NCBI GenBank assembly: GCA_006503535.1
Contig: QYRS01000005.1
Location: 496,001-560,000 of the forward strand
Direction: 5' to 3'
Length of the DNA: 64,000 nt
From: Arthrinium phaeospermum
Taxonomy: Eukaryota > Ascomycota > Sordariomycetes > Amphisphaeriales > Apiosporaceae
The notes beneath the pieces are model-generated. The model had not been told where the DNA came from, did no database searches, and saw only the letters and a program-made list of their open reading frames with translations. The translations under genes were made by a program, and so were the position numbers. Each line of letters begins with the position of its first letter. Positions within the stretch are counted from its first letter, which is position 1. Below, in pieces: positions 22,382 to 34,198 of this stretch.

Positions 22382-23311
22382 TGTCATGTTGCGTTATTGT
22401 TAGTTGCCGTTAAAAGCCTATAGGACGGGTGATGGGTGGAGTCTGCTGGCTGCAGAATTTTTTGCTCAAATCAGTGAGTGGGGTCTCAGCGGCCGAATCA
22501 AATGGTCCATGTCAAGGCTCGAGAATACTCAAGTCAGCCCACGTATGGGACCTACAAGGAGCTGTTCAGGCTATGTGCACAATGGATGTCAAGTATCACG
22601 GCAGTGTGGCAGGAAGAGACAATGTATGTATGCTATTAGTGATGACGATTTATTTTATGACAGTGTCTGAATCTATAACATTTCAGTCGCCGTTATCAAG
22701 CGAATAGGCTGGATTCTGTCCAGCCCCGAGATACAGCCCCTCTAGTGGCCTTTTCCCGCCACACCCAGCGAGCCCAAACCGACAGCAGAGCAAGGAAAGC
22801 AGTCCGCCCAAAAGCTAAGAGAATGACAAATACATACGATGTGTACCGATATTCTGCTTAGCTTGGCCACCACATTTTCCCACTACATGCCCGCATTTCC
22901 TTAACCACGTACTCTTCTTGGTGCCTTCAAGCCTGTGTGCCAATAGCTAGGGGGAGGCGCGCGACAAGCTCAGGCGACGGAAGCCACAACGACACAGCTG
23001 CTGCACGCTTGCTAATAGTACATGCCTGGCAGGATGCCCATGTTCGCCAAACCCCGCTGTGTGCTTCTCTGCTAGATAGATGGGTGCCAGTGCAGGGGAA
23101 ACAATAAATCAAACGCTGGATCCGCTGCTAGTCGCGGACCCTCCTAAAACGCCTCAAGTCCTATAAATCGATGCTTTTGCTGGGTATGTCATGTCGTAAT
23201 TCCAGACCGTGGGGAAGACGAGATCAATACGATACCAAACCGTAACGCCTGGAGATGCTTGCTGTGTTGCCGTGTTGCGACCAAAGCCGCTAGCCGGACG
23301 AGGAGTGATAA
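22382..23311. other. Intergenic between tRNA-Glu and the chd1 3' end
   Basis: Upstream flank of the tRNA and 3' flank of chd1. No coding frame is supported. Confidence 0.55.
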
Positions 23312-26300
23312 TTAGTGCTTAGATTTCGAGGACTCGCCTCGGGAAGACCCGTTGGCCACAGGCGCGTCTCCGTTCTTGGCCTTCGGAGCATCGCTCTGCT
23401 TCTCGGCCTGCTTCAGCTGCTGGTAGAGGCCAGCCAGACGGGGGCCCGTCATCCTGTTCGGATCGGGCCCGGCAGGTTTATCCTTGTCCGATTTGCCAGA
23501 AGGCTGCTTATCTTTGTCTTTGTCAGACGCCGGGATTCTCTTGGACACGAACCGCCTAGTCAAGTTAGCAAGTCTGAGGTAATACAGTCAGAGAGTAAAC
23601 AAGGGGCACTCACCAGAGTTTAGGCTTCAGGTCCGCGAGCTGCTGATCAGAAAGCCCCGAGCTCTTGTGCAGGCCTTCAATGAAGTTGCCGATAGCCGTG
23701 ATCTCATTCTTCAGGACCTTGGCTCTGGCCTTGGCGATAGGTATGTTGACCTTTGTGCACGATTCTACCTTCTCGACGTGCGACCAGATAGGCTGCATGA
23801 GAGCGGCAATGATGGGGGCGTTCCTCTTGTCATCGTCATCATCTGTTTCCGGGTCCCTCATGTCATCCTCGGCGCGTTTCTGCTCCTCCAATCTGCGGTG
23901 CTTCCGGTTCCGCTCATCCATATCACCGCTGTGCTTGCGCTTGGAATCGGGCCGTGGTGTGCCACCTTCACCAACATTGCTACGAGAGCGATGGTGCTGC
24001 TCACTGCGCGCGTGAGAGCGGTCATTGTCACGATCCCGATGGTGTGCAAGCTTCTTGATGATCTGGGGTGCCGGCGAGGCCGACGCGCTGGTCTTATCAG
24101 AGCGTCTATATCCGTTCGCCATGGCGTGAGCCGATTTCTTGTTGTTCCGGTGATGGTTCTCGACCACCTTCTGTGCATTCACATCGCCAGAGTGCACAGC
24201 AGTCAAGACCGAGAGGAGGTATTCCGAGCGGCGCACAAGATGCACAGCCCCTGGGGCCTTGGCAACCTTGGCTTCGGTATGCTCGCGTTCCTGCTTCTTC
24301 TCAATGCGGTGCTCTTCCAGGAAAAACTTGTCTTGCATGCCCAGCTCCCGGTCGTCCCTGATTTGGGTCCACGCCCCGAACCCGTAACGGTCGATGCCAA
24401 CAAGCAGCATGCCATCTTCTCTTGCACCCCACTCGCAGCTGTAATGAGCTGCCTTGGTCGCATCGACCAGTCTGAAATTGCGGAAATCAGATTGTTCCTT
24501 GACGACGCGGCGAAGCAGTCGCAGCTGAGGAGGTCGCTCGAGGATGGTCTCGGCATTGATCTTCTTGACCTCGCCAAAGTCGAACATGACCGCTTTGATG
24601 TCTTTCTTGGTCATCTTCTTCTTGGTCTGCTGCTCTTGAGCACGGATCTCGTCCATCTGCCTGTCCATAGCATCTTGAGCCGCCTGGAAGAGTGCGTGCA
24701 GGGTGTCGTTGATGAAGTCTCGGTCTCTATCGCTGAGTCGAGCATCGCGAAGGAGTTCGTCCGCTCGGTCATCCATGTGCCCAAAGCGCATAAACGCACG
24801 AATGAGGTTGCGAGTTTCCTTTTCGTTCAGCGGCCGTCTAGGGTCGGACAGCAAAGCACGCTGCTCCTCCAGCCGTTCCTGCTTCAGCTGCTCCCGCTCC
24901 CTTTTCTTAGCCATACGTTCAGCTCTTTCGGTATCGCCATCGTTCTTGACGCCTTTGAGAGCAGCCCGCCTCGGAGCGCTTTCCTCCACGACCTTAGCAA
25001 GGTACTCGGCATTCTTCTTTTTCTCTTCCTCGTTCTTGATCGCAGCGATCTCTTCGGCGGGAATGATTTGATCCCAGTCAAGATTGAGATCATCGACCTT
25101 GACATCGGTATACTGCATAAAATTGTCCCAGTCAATGCCACCTGTGCTAAGGTTCATCTTGTCGCTGAACTGGGTCTTGGTGATCTCAGCATTCTCAAGG
25201 ATGGAATCGATATCGAGCGTCTCTAGTTTTTCTTGGTTGCCTGACTGTTCGAACATCTTCTGCGAACGCATCTTGAGTACCCATTGGATATCGTCGGCCG
25301 ACTTGGCTTCGTCGATTTTCAGGCCTCGCTGCTTGGCCTCTTCTCTGAAAGCCTTGCCGTCGTCCGTGACACCGGCTTGGATCGCAAGGAATTCGAGCAG
25401 AAGCTTGTTGCGCGCACGCTCCAACACCTCCTCTTCGATTGTCTCCTTGGACACAAGACGGTACACGGTAACAGGCTTCTTCTGACCGATTCGGTGAGCA
25501 CGCGCCATGGCTTGCAGATCAGCCTGGGGGTTCCAGTCAGAATCGAAAATGATGACCGTATCAGCAGTCATCAAGTTGATACCGAGACCACCCGCACGGG
25601 TCGACAACAAAAAGCAGAAATCCTGGCTGTCTTCGGCATTGAAATGGTTGATGGCTAGCCGTCGTGGGCCGGCACCAATTGTACCATCAAGTCGCTGGAA
25701 TTGATAGCCACGCAGACGTAGATAATCACCCAAAATGTCCAGTACCTTGACCATCTGGCTGAAAATCAGGACGCGGTGGTTGTCTTTTCTCAGTTTTGTC
25801 AGCAGTTGATCGAGAAGCATCATCTTGCCACTGCTAGTAATGAGTCCTTTAATTTGATCCTCTCGGCGCTCACTACCACCGAGGACTTTTTCCTCAGCGC
25901 CTGGAAACATATAAGGATGGTTGCTGACTTTCTTCAGCTCCATGACAATGTTCAGCAATGACTGTTTCTGGCCGTTGTTGCCTTCGTTCAAGGCAGCATA
26001 GTTTCGCGTGAGAATGTTTTTGTAGTACTCGAGCTGTACATCGGATAGCTCGACGCGGATAATCTTCTCCGTCTTTGGGGGCAGGTCCGTCTCAACAGTT
26101 TCCTTGGTTCGCCGCAGGATGAAAGGAGCAATAGAGGCGTGAAGCTCTTGCAGTTTGGCTTGAGCATCGACATCAATCATACTCTCCAAGTCTTCATCGA
26201 TCACAACCTTCCCTGGGTTCAAGAAGTCAAGGAGAGCAGACAGCTCAGCCAAGTTGTTTTGAATCGGTGTGCCCGTGATGAGAACCTTGGCCGGGGCACC

Positions 26301-28320
26301 AAAGCTCATCAACTCGGCATAGAGCTTCGACTCCTTGTTCTTCAGACGGTGAGCCTCGTCCACAGCCAGAGCTTGCCATTTGATGGTGCGTAGAAAGTCG
26401 GCATCCGCGAGGATATACTCATAAGATGTAACAAGCACATTGAACTTCGGCTTTTTGGGGTTGTTGTTGACCATCAGCTCGTGTTCACGGATCGTGCTGC
26501 GTGCCTCAGCATTACCAAGGTACACAACATAGTTAAGATCCGGTGACCACACGTTGAACGTGTCACACCAAGCGGGAATAACACTGAGAGGCGCGACGAC
26601 AAGGAAAGGCCCCTCCTGCTTGCGCTCGTTGCGCAACCAGCTGAGGAAGGATACAGTTTGGACCGTCTTGCCTAAGCCCATTTCATCGGCCAAGATGACG
26701 TTGTTCGCGCGACACCAGTTCAGACCTAGGAAGTTCAACCCCGTAAGCTGAAAGCCCCTGAGCTCGCCGTTGGTGATGTAACTGGGCTGCTTATCGAGCT
26801 TCAGGAACTTTGTCCGAGTATTGGGGTTCGACTCGGATTTGTCCGACGTCCAGGAGCGTGACTGGCGGTCGAGGAACAGATCGATCTTGTCTTGGGCGTC
26901 GTCACGAATGAGTGTAGCAAGTTCCCAAGTACAGCATTCGTACGACAAGCCCTTCCACTTGACAAAGTATTCCTTACCCTCGTCGCCACTACGCACGGCG
27001 ACGATACGCTCGACCTTGGTGTAGTCATCCAGCGCGTCTTGCTCACGCTCCTTGTCTAACAAATACTGCTCGCGGGTCTCAGGTGGGATGTCATCACCAG
27101 CGAACTGGAGGTCCAACTCGTACTCGATAGTCCTCCTGTAGTAGTTCTCGAGCTTGCGAACTCCGCGATAGCCACGCAGTATGTCCATGGTATCCCATGT
27201 GTTGTGCAAGTGGGACTTGCCTTCCCATTTAATGTGATACTCGAAATCTTCCCGGGAAGAGTCCACAGCCATTTCGCCGCCGTCTTTGACTCGATGCCCG
27301 ACAACTTTCTCAATGTAAGGGGAGTCGTCGGCCATTTCTTCACCGCCTGCCCAGTGGTTGGGTGTCAACTCCTCCTCGTCCTCATCTTCATCAGATTCTT
27401 GGTACTGGACTTGACGCGTGGCAGCCCGACTTGACCAGCGTTTCTCGGCGTACAGATGCGATGTTTGGGGATGGCCCTGCTCACGACGAGCCTTTTTCTG
27501 GAAAGACCGCGCGCGTGCTCCGCCGTAAGTATCCGATTCGGAGTCGTCGGCATTGGCTTGTCGAATGGGGGTGTTTCTTTTTGAGGCTGTCAAACAGTTA
27601 GGCGGACTCTATGGTATGGACGGCGTGGTCGCCGGTACGGTCAATGGTGACAAGGTGGTGGGACTCACATTGTTGAGAGATCTGTTCCACTCGCCGTCTC
27701 TTGTTGGAGCGTCTATTGGTGGGAACATCAGACTCGGAATCGTCATCCTGGTCATCATCCGAATCGATCTATAATGTAAGTGTGTGCCACGACAGCGACG
27801 AGGGAGAGTAACTTACAACTTTGGGCTGCTTGGTCGGGCGAGACTATTGTTACGGTCAGCTATATTCAAGAGGGAGAAAAATTTTCAGCCAACGTACGCT
27901 TCTCCTCAGACCATAAAGCTCTGGGTTTGCGGCGATGTATTCATTCTCTCCAGCGCCGACCTTTCGTTTTGCGGCACGATGCGAATCATTGGACTCCGAC
28001 AGCTCATCCTGGGCGGCGTCACTGTGAGAGGCAACGGGGCTGTCTTCCATATCGAAGTCAGCGTCATCAGAAACCTCATTGTTCTCATCGGCGCTGGACT
28101 CGGCAGCTTTGTGAGACTCGGAATCTGGCTTCGCATCGTCGGAATCGTGATCGTGATCGAACGCGGATGGGGAGTCGCGAGGCCGGGCAATAACAACCGT
28201 CTCATTGACTTCGGAAAGATCGCTATCACTCTGAGCGCCATCGGCAGCAGGTGATATACTAGAGTCTTCCAATGGCGAGCCATGGCCATTGGCTAAGCTG
28301 GGCTCTGGCGAGCTCGACAT
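23312..28320 (-). CDS. chd1: Chromatin remodelling ATPase Chd1
   Basis: SNF2-family ATP-dependent nucleosome-spacing enzyme that works on transcribed chromatin. Five exons (27898-28320, 27817-27843, 27669-27768, 23614-27586, 23312-23555) encode 1,588 aa from MSSSPEPSLANG. The N-terminal ~250 residues are acidic and disordered. Tandem chromodomains follow (about 272-320, FEYHIKWEGKSHLHNTWD; about 370-410, YFVKWKGLSYECCTWEL). The ATPase has ILADEMGLGKTVQT (Walker A), AVDEAHRLKN (box II), ITGTPIQNN and the helicase C-lobe LSTRAGGLGINL with RAHRIGQ. A SANT-SLIDE DNA-binding region precedes a C-terminal CHCT domain (MQPIWSHVEKVESC). The arginine/histidine-rich linker at about 1,350-1,430 is low complexity. 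Exon 2 is only 27 nt. A GTG just upstream is in frame, but the ATG at 28320 is the obvious start. Confidence 0.96.
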
Positions 28321-30547
28321 GGTGGAAGTTGATAGCACTCTTTCGAGATGCCTAAGAGATGACTATGTCAGCAGGAGGCACGGTAAGAGCGGTCAAACAA
28401 GCACAAGCCATGGAAAACGACCACTGGCGATCCTATCAGGGCCATAACATGTGAAATTGAACGCGAATCAAGCTCTCGAGGGTCTCTGGCGCATATAGTG
28501 ATGGTTCCGGATGGATCGCGAGGCTGGTTGATGGAAGAGCAGACGCGAGCTATTACCGGCAAGACGGGGCAACAGCGCGTGTCTGATGGCTGCATAGCAT
28601 CGAGAACAGCTGAATCCATCGAATCCAGCCTCTTCAGAGAGCCCAGGAAGCTTGAAGCAGTCGATAGCAGGGTTACATGTGACAGTTTTCGCGATAGATA
28701 TTGCAAGTTGGACTGGACAGGCGGGAACAGCAGAGGCCAGCCTTGCCAACAGGAACGAGCACGCAACAGCCCAAGAGCAAGGAAAGCAACTTACAATTCA
28801 TCAACTAGACCACCTGAAGGGGTACAGCAGAAAGTCTAATAGCAAGACTTTCTTGGGGGAGTTTTTGTAGGGCAGGGGAGGCCCCGACGACACGAGAGAG
28901 TGTGTGGTGGTGATGTGTTGAGATTGCCTAGGTGCTGACTCCAGGGCGTTCTGTTCCAATTCTGGGGGCAATGGGTTTGGATCTTTTTGCTGGCAGGCAG
29001 GATCAATCAGATCAATTGAGCAGGTCTGCAGGGTGGGTAAGAGGAAAAGTCTCTAAGCCTAAACCGATCTAGCGGGGCTGCTCCAAATGCTGAGCTTGCG
29101 AGGTCTGAGGCTGCACTTTATCAGGCGGTTGGTGGGGAAAGTGCTTGCAACAGTGTCAATAGGGCACGTACAATGCGTGCTCTGCTCTTGGTCATCAACG
29201 ACTTGAACAAAGCTGGCCGCTTTCGAGTCAACCGCTCTCAACAGAGCAACAGAGCAACAGAGCAACCAACGGCCCCAGTCACTTCTTTATGGGCGAGATG
29301 TGTTATGTTTAGGTGCTGCTGTCTTCTTTGATCATCGACCAGGGACGAACCAGGTAGATACTTGTAGACGGGCTCGCAATAGACATGGACTACAATCTGG
29401 TGAAAGCCCCATTATGTTGCATGCATACCTCCGAAGCCAAGTCGGCTTGCTGGTTCTGGAGATAACTTCTAGCTCTTACAGAGAACGGGCCGCAGCCACT
29501 AAAGTGATGGCATATCCATTGTCCACGTGACCTCACTTCCCTCGGTGGTGACCAGGTGGTTGGTGAAGGTGGTATCAGACCAAGGTTTATGAAGATACTG
29601 TGCGTTCACAAATCAACAAAGAACCTAGGTTGGTATGCTTCAACGTCTCGGCCACAAGTCTACAGCTTCACGACTCTCATCTGCATCATGCGACTTTGAA
29701 TCTCCAGAGCTGATGTTCTCTGTGGATTTGTGAGATATCAACTACACCCTACTTACAAGACAGCTTTCTAGAATATGAATCATGAAACCTAGTAGTACAG
29801 GAAGACTGACCAAACGAGCCAACATGACCATTGGATAGCTGTTTTCGGTAAGAGTTCGTTGTTCATCATAAACATGTATGAACCAACCAACTAACATACC
29901 GGCCACCAGAGTCGAAGTTGTGCAAACATATTTGTTACAATAGCTCGCGGGATTATTTGAACAACAGCTAGGCATTGCATTTTGGCCAAGAGTCGCAAGC
30001 TGCTTACACGTGAGAGGCCACACAGGTACTAATGTTATCATTATAGAGTTATTGCATCTCGCAAAGAGGGAGACTGTAGAAATCATGCGTATACTTTAAT
30101 GTGTATAGTAGATTGAATACATTGATCATTGAATATACCTTATGTAAGTATACAGGTATTGGTCGTGGTCCAAATTTGAAGTAGGCAGGCAAGGTGAGCA
30201 AGGATCTTGCCTTGCGATCATCCCCAATCAGCAATACGTTTAAAGTGATTGGACACATCCAGCCCCCCACACCAAAAAGTCAGGCAGGTAGGTACCTAGG
30301 GCTTATGGACGTCGGAAAGGCATGCTGCATATTTCATTCTTCTCAGAACTTCTCCCATCCTTTGCGGCCAGTTGTGCGATACGCGAGACTTCGTCGTTCT
30401 TGAACAGCTCGCATCATCGCCCGCTGCGTGACTCAGTCCTGCCTCTTTGTCTTCTTCGCCGATCGCCGAGTGTGCCACGCGCATTTCTTCCTTCAACATT
30501 CGACTGTCCACCGGAATCCTCCAGGACTGACAAAAACTGCCAGCACC
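28321..30547. other. Intergenic, divergent 5' regions of chd1 and rli1
   Basis: 2.2 kb shared upstream region. Frames here (up to 132 aa) lack motifs. A leader intron for either gene is possible but I cannot place one with confidence. Confidence 0.55.
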
Positions 30548-32814
30548 ATGTCTGACAAACTCACCCGGTAGGTTTACCTCTGGACGTTCACTTTTGCTTC
30601 CCTCTCCCAGGCGGCGCATTCCAGATCGATCTTCACGGCCATAGACACTGTGCTAACCCTTCGTGACAGTATCGCCATTGTCAACTCTGACAAGGTAAAA
30701 ATCTCACCCCACCAAATCTTGAATTACCCCGCCATCGGGATGTGATGATGCTAATGCGACACGCACAAATTACAGTGCAAGCCCAAGGTATGAAAGGAAC
30801 ACCTTTGCTAGGCGCAGAGAAAATACTGACTGATCTGCTTAGAAATGCCGTCAAGAATGCAAGAAATCTTGCCCGGTTGTCCGCAGTGGCAAGCTGTGTA
30901 TCGAAGTCGCCCCGGATTCAAAGCTTGCATTCATCTCTGAGAGTCTCTGTGGTACGTATGCATTCGAGCCATTTCATTCCAAAGCCCCCTTGAGAAAACA
31001 AATGCTGACCATCGTGTAGTAAGTTGTTATAGTTCGCCAGATTCATTGCGAAACCTGTGTGCGCCGCGATTGCGATCGATGCCGAGTGCTAACATGTATT
31101 AGATCGGATGTGGTATCTGCCCTAAGAAGTGCCCATTCAGCGCCATCACGATTATCAACCTGCCGACCAACCTCGAGTCTCAAGTTACCCATCGATACTC
31201 GGCCAACAGCTTCAAGCTCCACCGTCTGCCGATGCCCCGACCTGGAAACGTTTTGGGTCTGGTTGGAACCAACGGTATTGGAAAGAGTACGGCATTGAAG
31301 ATTCTCAGCGGCAAGCTCAAGCCCAACCTGGGCCGCCACGAAAACCCCCCTGATTGGAACGACGTGATCAAATACTTCCGTGGCTCCGAGCTCCAGAACT
31401 ACTTCACCAAGATCCTCGAGGATGACCTGAAGGCCGTCGTCAAGCCTCAGTATGTCGATCAGATCCCTAAGGCTATCCGTGGCCCGGAGAGGTCGGTTAA
31501 GGGCCTTCTGGAAGGCCGCGCCTCGCTGAGCAACCTGGACGAGGTTTTGGATACTCTCGAACTCCGCCATCTCATGGACCGTGAGGTTAACCAGCTCTCT
31601 GGTGGTGAGCTTCAGCGATTCGCCATCGGAACCGTCTGTGTCCAGAAGGCCGATGTGTACATGTTTGACGAGCCCTCCTCGTACCTGGATGTCAAGCAGC
31701 GTCTGGCTGCTGCGCGTATCATTCGCTCATTGTCGCAGTCCGACAACTACATCATCGTTGTTGAACACGATTTGTCTGTTCTCGACTACCTCTCCGACTA
31801 CGTCTGCGTACTCTACGGTAGACCCGCCATCTATGGTGTTGTAACGCTTCCGCACTCGGTCCGTGAAGGCATCAACATCTTCCTTGACGGCCATATCCCG
31901 ACCGAAAACCTGCGATTCCGTGATGAATCTCTGACTTTCCGTCTTTCGGAGGGTGCCGATGACTTCATGGTTGACAAGGTCCGCGCTTTCAGCTACCCCA
32001 AGATGGAGAAGACCCTCGGAGGCTTCCACTTGAACATCGAAACCGGTGATTTCACCGATTCCGAAATCATCGTCATGATGGGAGAGAACGGAACGGGCAA
32101 GACCACTTTCTGTAAGCTTCTGGCCGGTGCCTTGAAGCCCGACGGCACCCAGAAGGTCCCAGAAATGAAGATCAGCATGAAGCCCCAGACTATTACCCCC
32201 AAGTTCGACGGAACTGTCCGCCAGTTGTTCTTCAAGAAGATCCGCCCTGCCTTCCTGTCGCCCCAGTTCCAGACTGATGTCGTCAAGCCCCTCAAGCTCG
32301 AGGACTTCATTGACCAGGAAGTCAAGAACTTGTCCGGTGGTGAATTGCAGCGTGTTGCTATCGTGCTTGCCCTTGGTATTCCTGCTGATATCTACGTCAT
32401 CGACGAGCCGTCTGCCTACCTGGACTCTGAGCAACGTATCATTGCTGCCCGTGTCATCAAGCGTTTCATCATGCACGCCAAGAAGACGGCTTTCATCGTC
32501 GAGCACGATTTCATCATGGCTACTTACCTGGCCGACAGAGTCATTGTCTTCGATGGCCAGCCCGGTGTCGACGCCCGTGCCAACACACCTGAATCGCTCC
32601 TGACCGGCTGCAACTCCTTCCTGAAGAACCTCGATGTTACTTTCCGCCGCGACCCGACCAACTTCCGCCCCCGTATCAACAAGATGAACAGTCAGTTGGA
32701 CCAGGAACAGAAGCTGAACGGAAACTACGTAAGCATATGCCCAAGCCATTTATATATCGCATGTCACTAACCAAAACCCAGTTCTTCTTGGAGGAGAACG
32801 AAGCAACGTCCTGA
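30548..32814 (+). CDS. rli1: ABC ATPase Rli1/ABCE1, ribosome recycling factor
   Basis: Essential cytosolic Fe-S ABC protein that splits ribosomes after termination and assists initiation. Coding exons are 30548-30567, 30670-30694, 30776-30787, 30843-30950, 31103-32728 and 32782-32814, giving 607 aa, the family length. The N-terminal domain has both 4Fe-4S Cys sets ([15 protein letters not shown] and [13 protein letters not shown]). The twin ABC domains show Walker [10 protein letters not shown] and GENGTGKTT, signatures [11 protein letters not shown] and [11 protein letters not shown], Walker [10 protein letters not shown] and IDEPSAYLD, and switch His in VEHD twice. It ends [10 protein letters not shown] after a short last exon. 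The four small exons encode the Fe-S domain. Between exons 4 and 5, canonical single-intron splicing breaks the frame; a twin intron restores it. An indel in the assembly is the alternative. Confidence 0.95.
30951..31102 (+). other. Spliceosomal twin intron (stwintron, D1,2 type) in rli1
   Basis: Exon 4 must end CTC TGT (30950) and exon 5 begin ATC GGA (31103) to give the invariant SLC-IGCGIC. The base after TGT is G (30951), immediately followed by a canonical intron GTACGT...TGCTGACC...GTGTAG (30952-31019, 68 nt). Removing it joins G30951 to TAAGTT (31020 on), creating a GTAAGT donor for a second intron with branch GTGCTAAC (31086-31093) and acceptor TTAG (31102), 84 nt. Two-step removal gives phase 0 and the conserved protein. 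Using GTACGT with the distal acceptor leaves one extra base and hits a stop within a few codons. Confidence 0.85.
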
Positions 32815-34198
32815 AGGGCGTCCCAAGACATAATGGCCACCGGGAAGACAGAGGCTTCGAGAACGATAACCAGCCAATGAACGCGCCTCTTTCTTCAAGC
32901 AGGTGTCTAGCCGTCCAAAGCAACAGTAAGTGCCGCGCCGCGGGCGGGCCCTGTGGATCGGACGATGTGGCTAGTGGCGAAGACGCAGACGAGCCGGATG
33001 GACATCCGACTGCGATAGTCATCTCCTGTTCCTGCCTGGTCCTGTGATTACTCTATATGCATGCTTCTCGAAGCGGGGAGGTTTACTTGGAAGAACTCTA
33101 GCCTAGAAGGATGTCAATGGATGCAGATTGAGGAACAGCCGGGTTGACGGATAGTTTTGGCTCGATGTAGCCCTTTGAGTGGCAAGAGCGTGGGAGAAAG
33201 ACGACGGGCAAAAAGCGTAGAGGCATAAACAGTTTTTACGAAGAAGACTACTTAGATTTTGCCCTGACAGCAACTCTTGCTTTATGGCACGAGAATACGA
33301 GCTGGATCTTTCCTACCTGCTATTCTATCAAGGAGCTGTAGTCACCCACCATCATGCCATGTGTCCCGCTTTATTACGGACTATCAGGCTCGGCATGTGA
33401 TGCAGAAAACCTCGTAGGCCAGCATGTAGCATGGTACGCGGCTACATAGTGACCAGAACACTGACAATGAGGTCTACGGGGGACATGATTGTTGGTTCAC
33501 TGTAAAAACGCGTGAATGGACATTTTACAGAATTTGAGCCAATTCACAATGTGATTAAACTATCTAGAGGTTTCGTACATGTATAGATGGGTGTACTTGT
33601 GATGGTCTGTCTGAACTGAGTAAAAGGGGAGGGGGGAAAAGAGTATACATACTCCTTTTTGGTTCTGTGGTTTTTTCCCCGAGCTTTTTTTTTAATTCGA
33701 AGAGAGAAATCGAGAGGAGAGAAGAAAGACAGTTCTGATTGCCAAAAGAGATGGCTGTAGAGCGAGAAAACGGATGAAAAAGATATGCCGGGCGTGCAGA
33801 GAGTGTTGACGGTGGCCGATTGGTCGAAGGAAAAACGTGATACGAGTTGAGTAGGTAGTGAGCGACTGACGTTGCGGTTTGTGCCGCCTCCGAAAACTCT
33901 CCCCCGTCTCTCTCTTGTTTCTGTCCGAATGTGTGCCAAGGTCATCATGTCCCAACAGATATAGCATAAATTTCGGGGTGCAGACACGTACGTCAAAAGA
34001 GTCTCTCCCCGAACGATTGAGCCGACGAAGAAATTCTCTCGGTAGAATAGAAATGTCTCCCCCGCTTTTGGGTTGTCTAATCGGTATTCGCGACGACGCG
34101 TTCTTTTAGCTCTCAAGAAAAAGGGATTGGGCCGAGGTAGCCGCCATAAGCAAAGACACCGGAGAGGGTGCAGGGTGTGTCGGTGGCGGTAGCATTGC
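32815..34198. other. Intergenic, convergent 3' regions of rli1 and prp40
   Basis: Non-coding 3' flanks. The 270-aa frame on the minus strand at 33544-34356 overlaps the prp40 3' end out of frame, has no family features, and is rejected. Confidence 0.6.

Noticed and set aside
23667..25226. 519-aa open frame on the plus strand
   Set aside because: Lies wholly antisense to the chd1 ATPase exon; it is a codon-bias shadow with no domain.
31727..32749. 340-aa open frame on the minus strand
   Set aside because: Antisense to the conserved ABC core of rli1; acidic, low-information sequence typical of a shadow frame.
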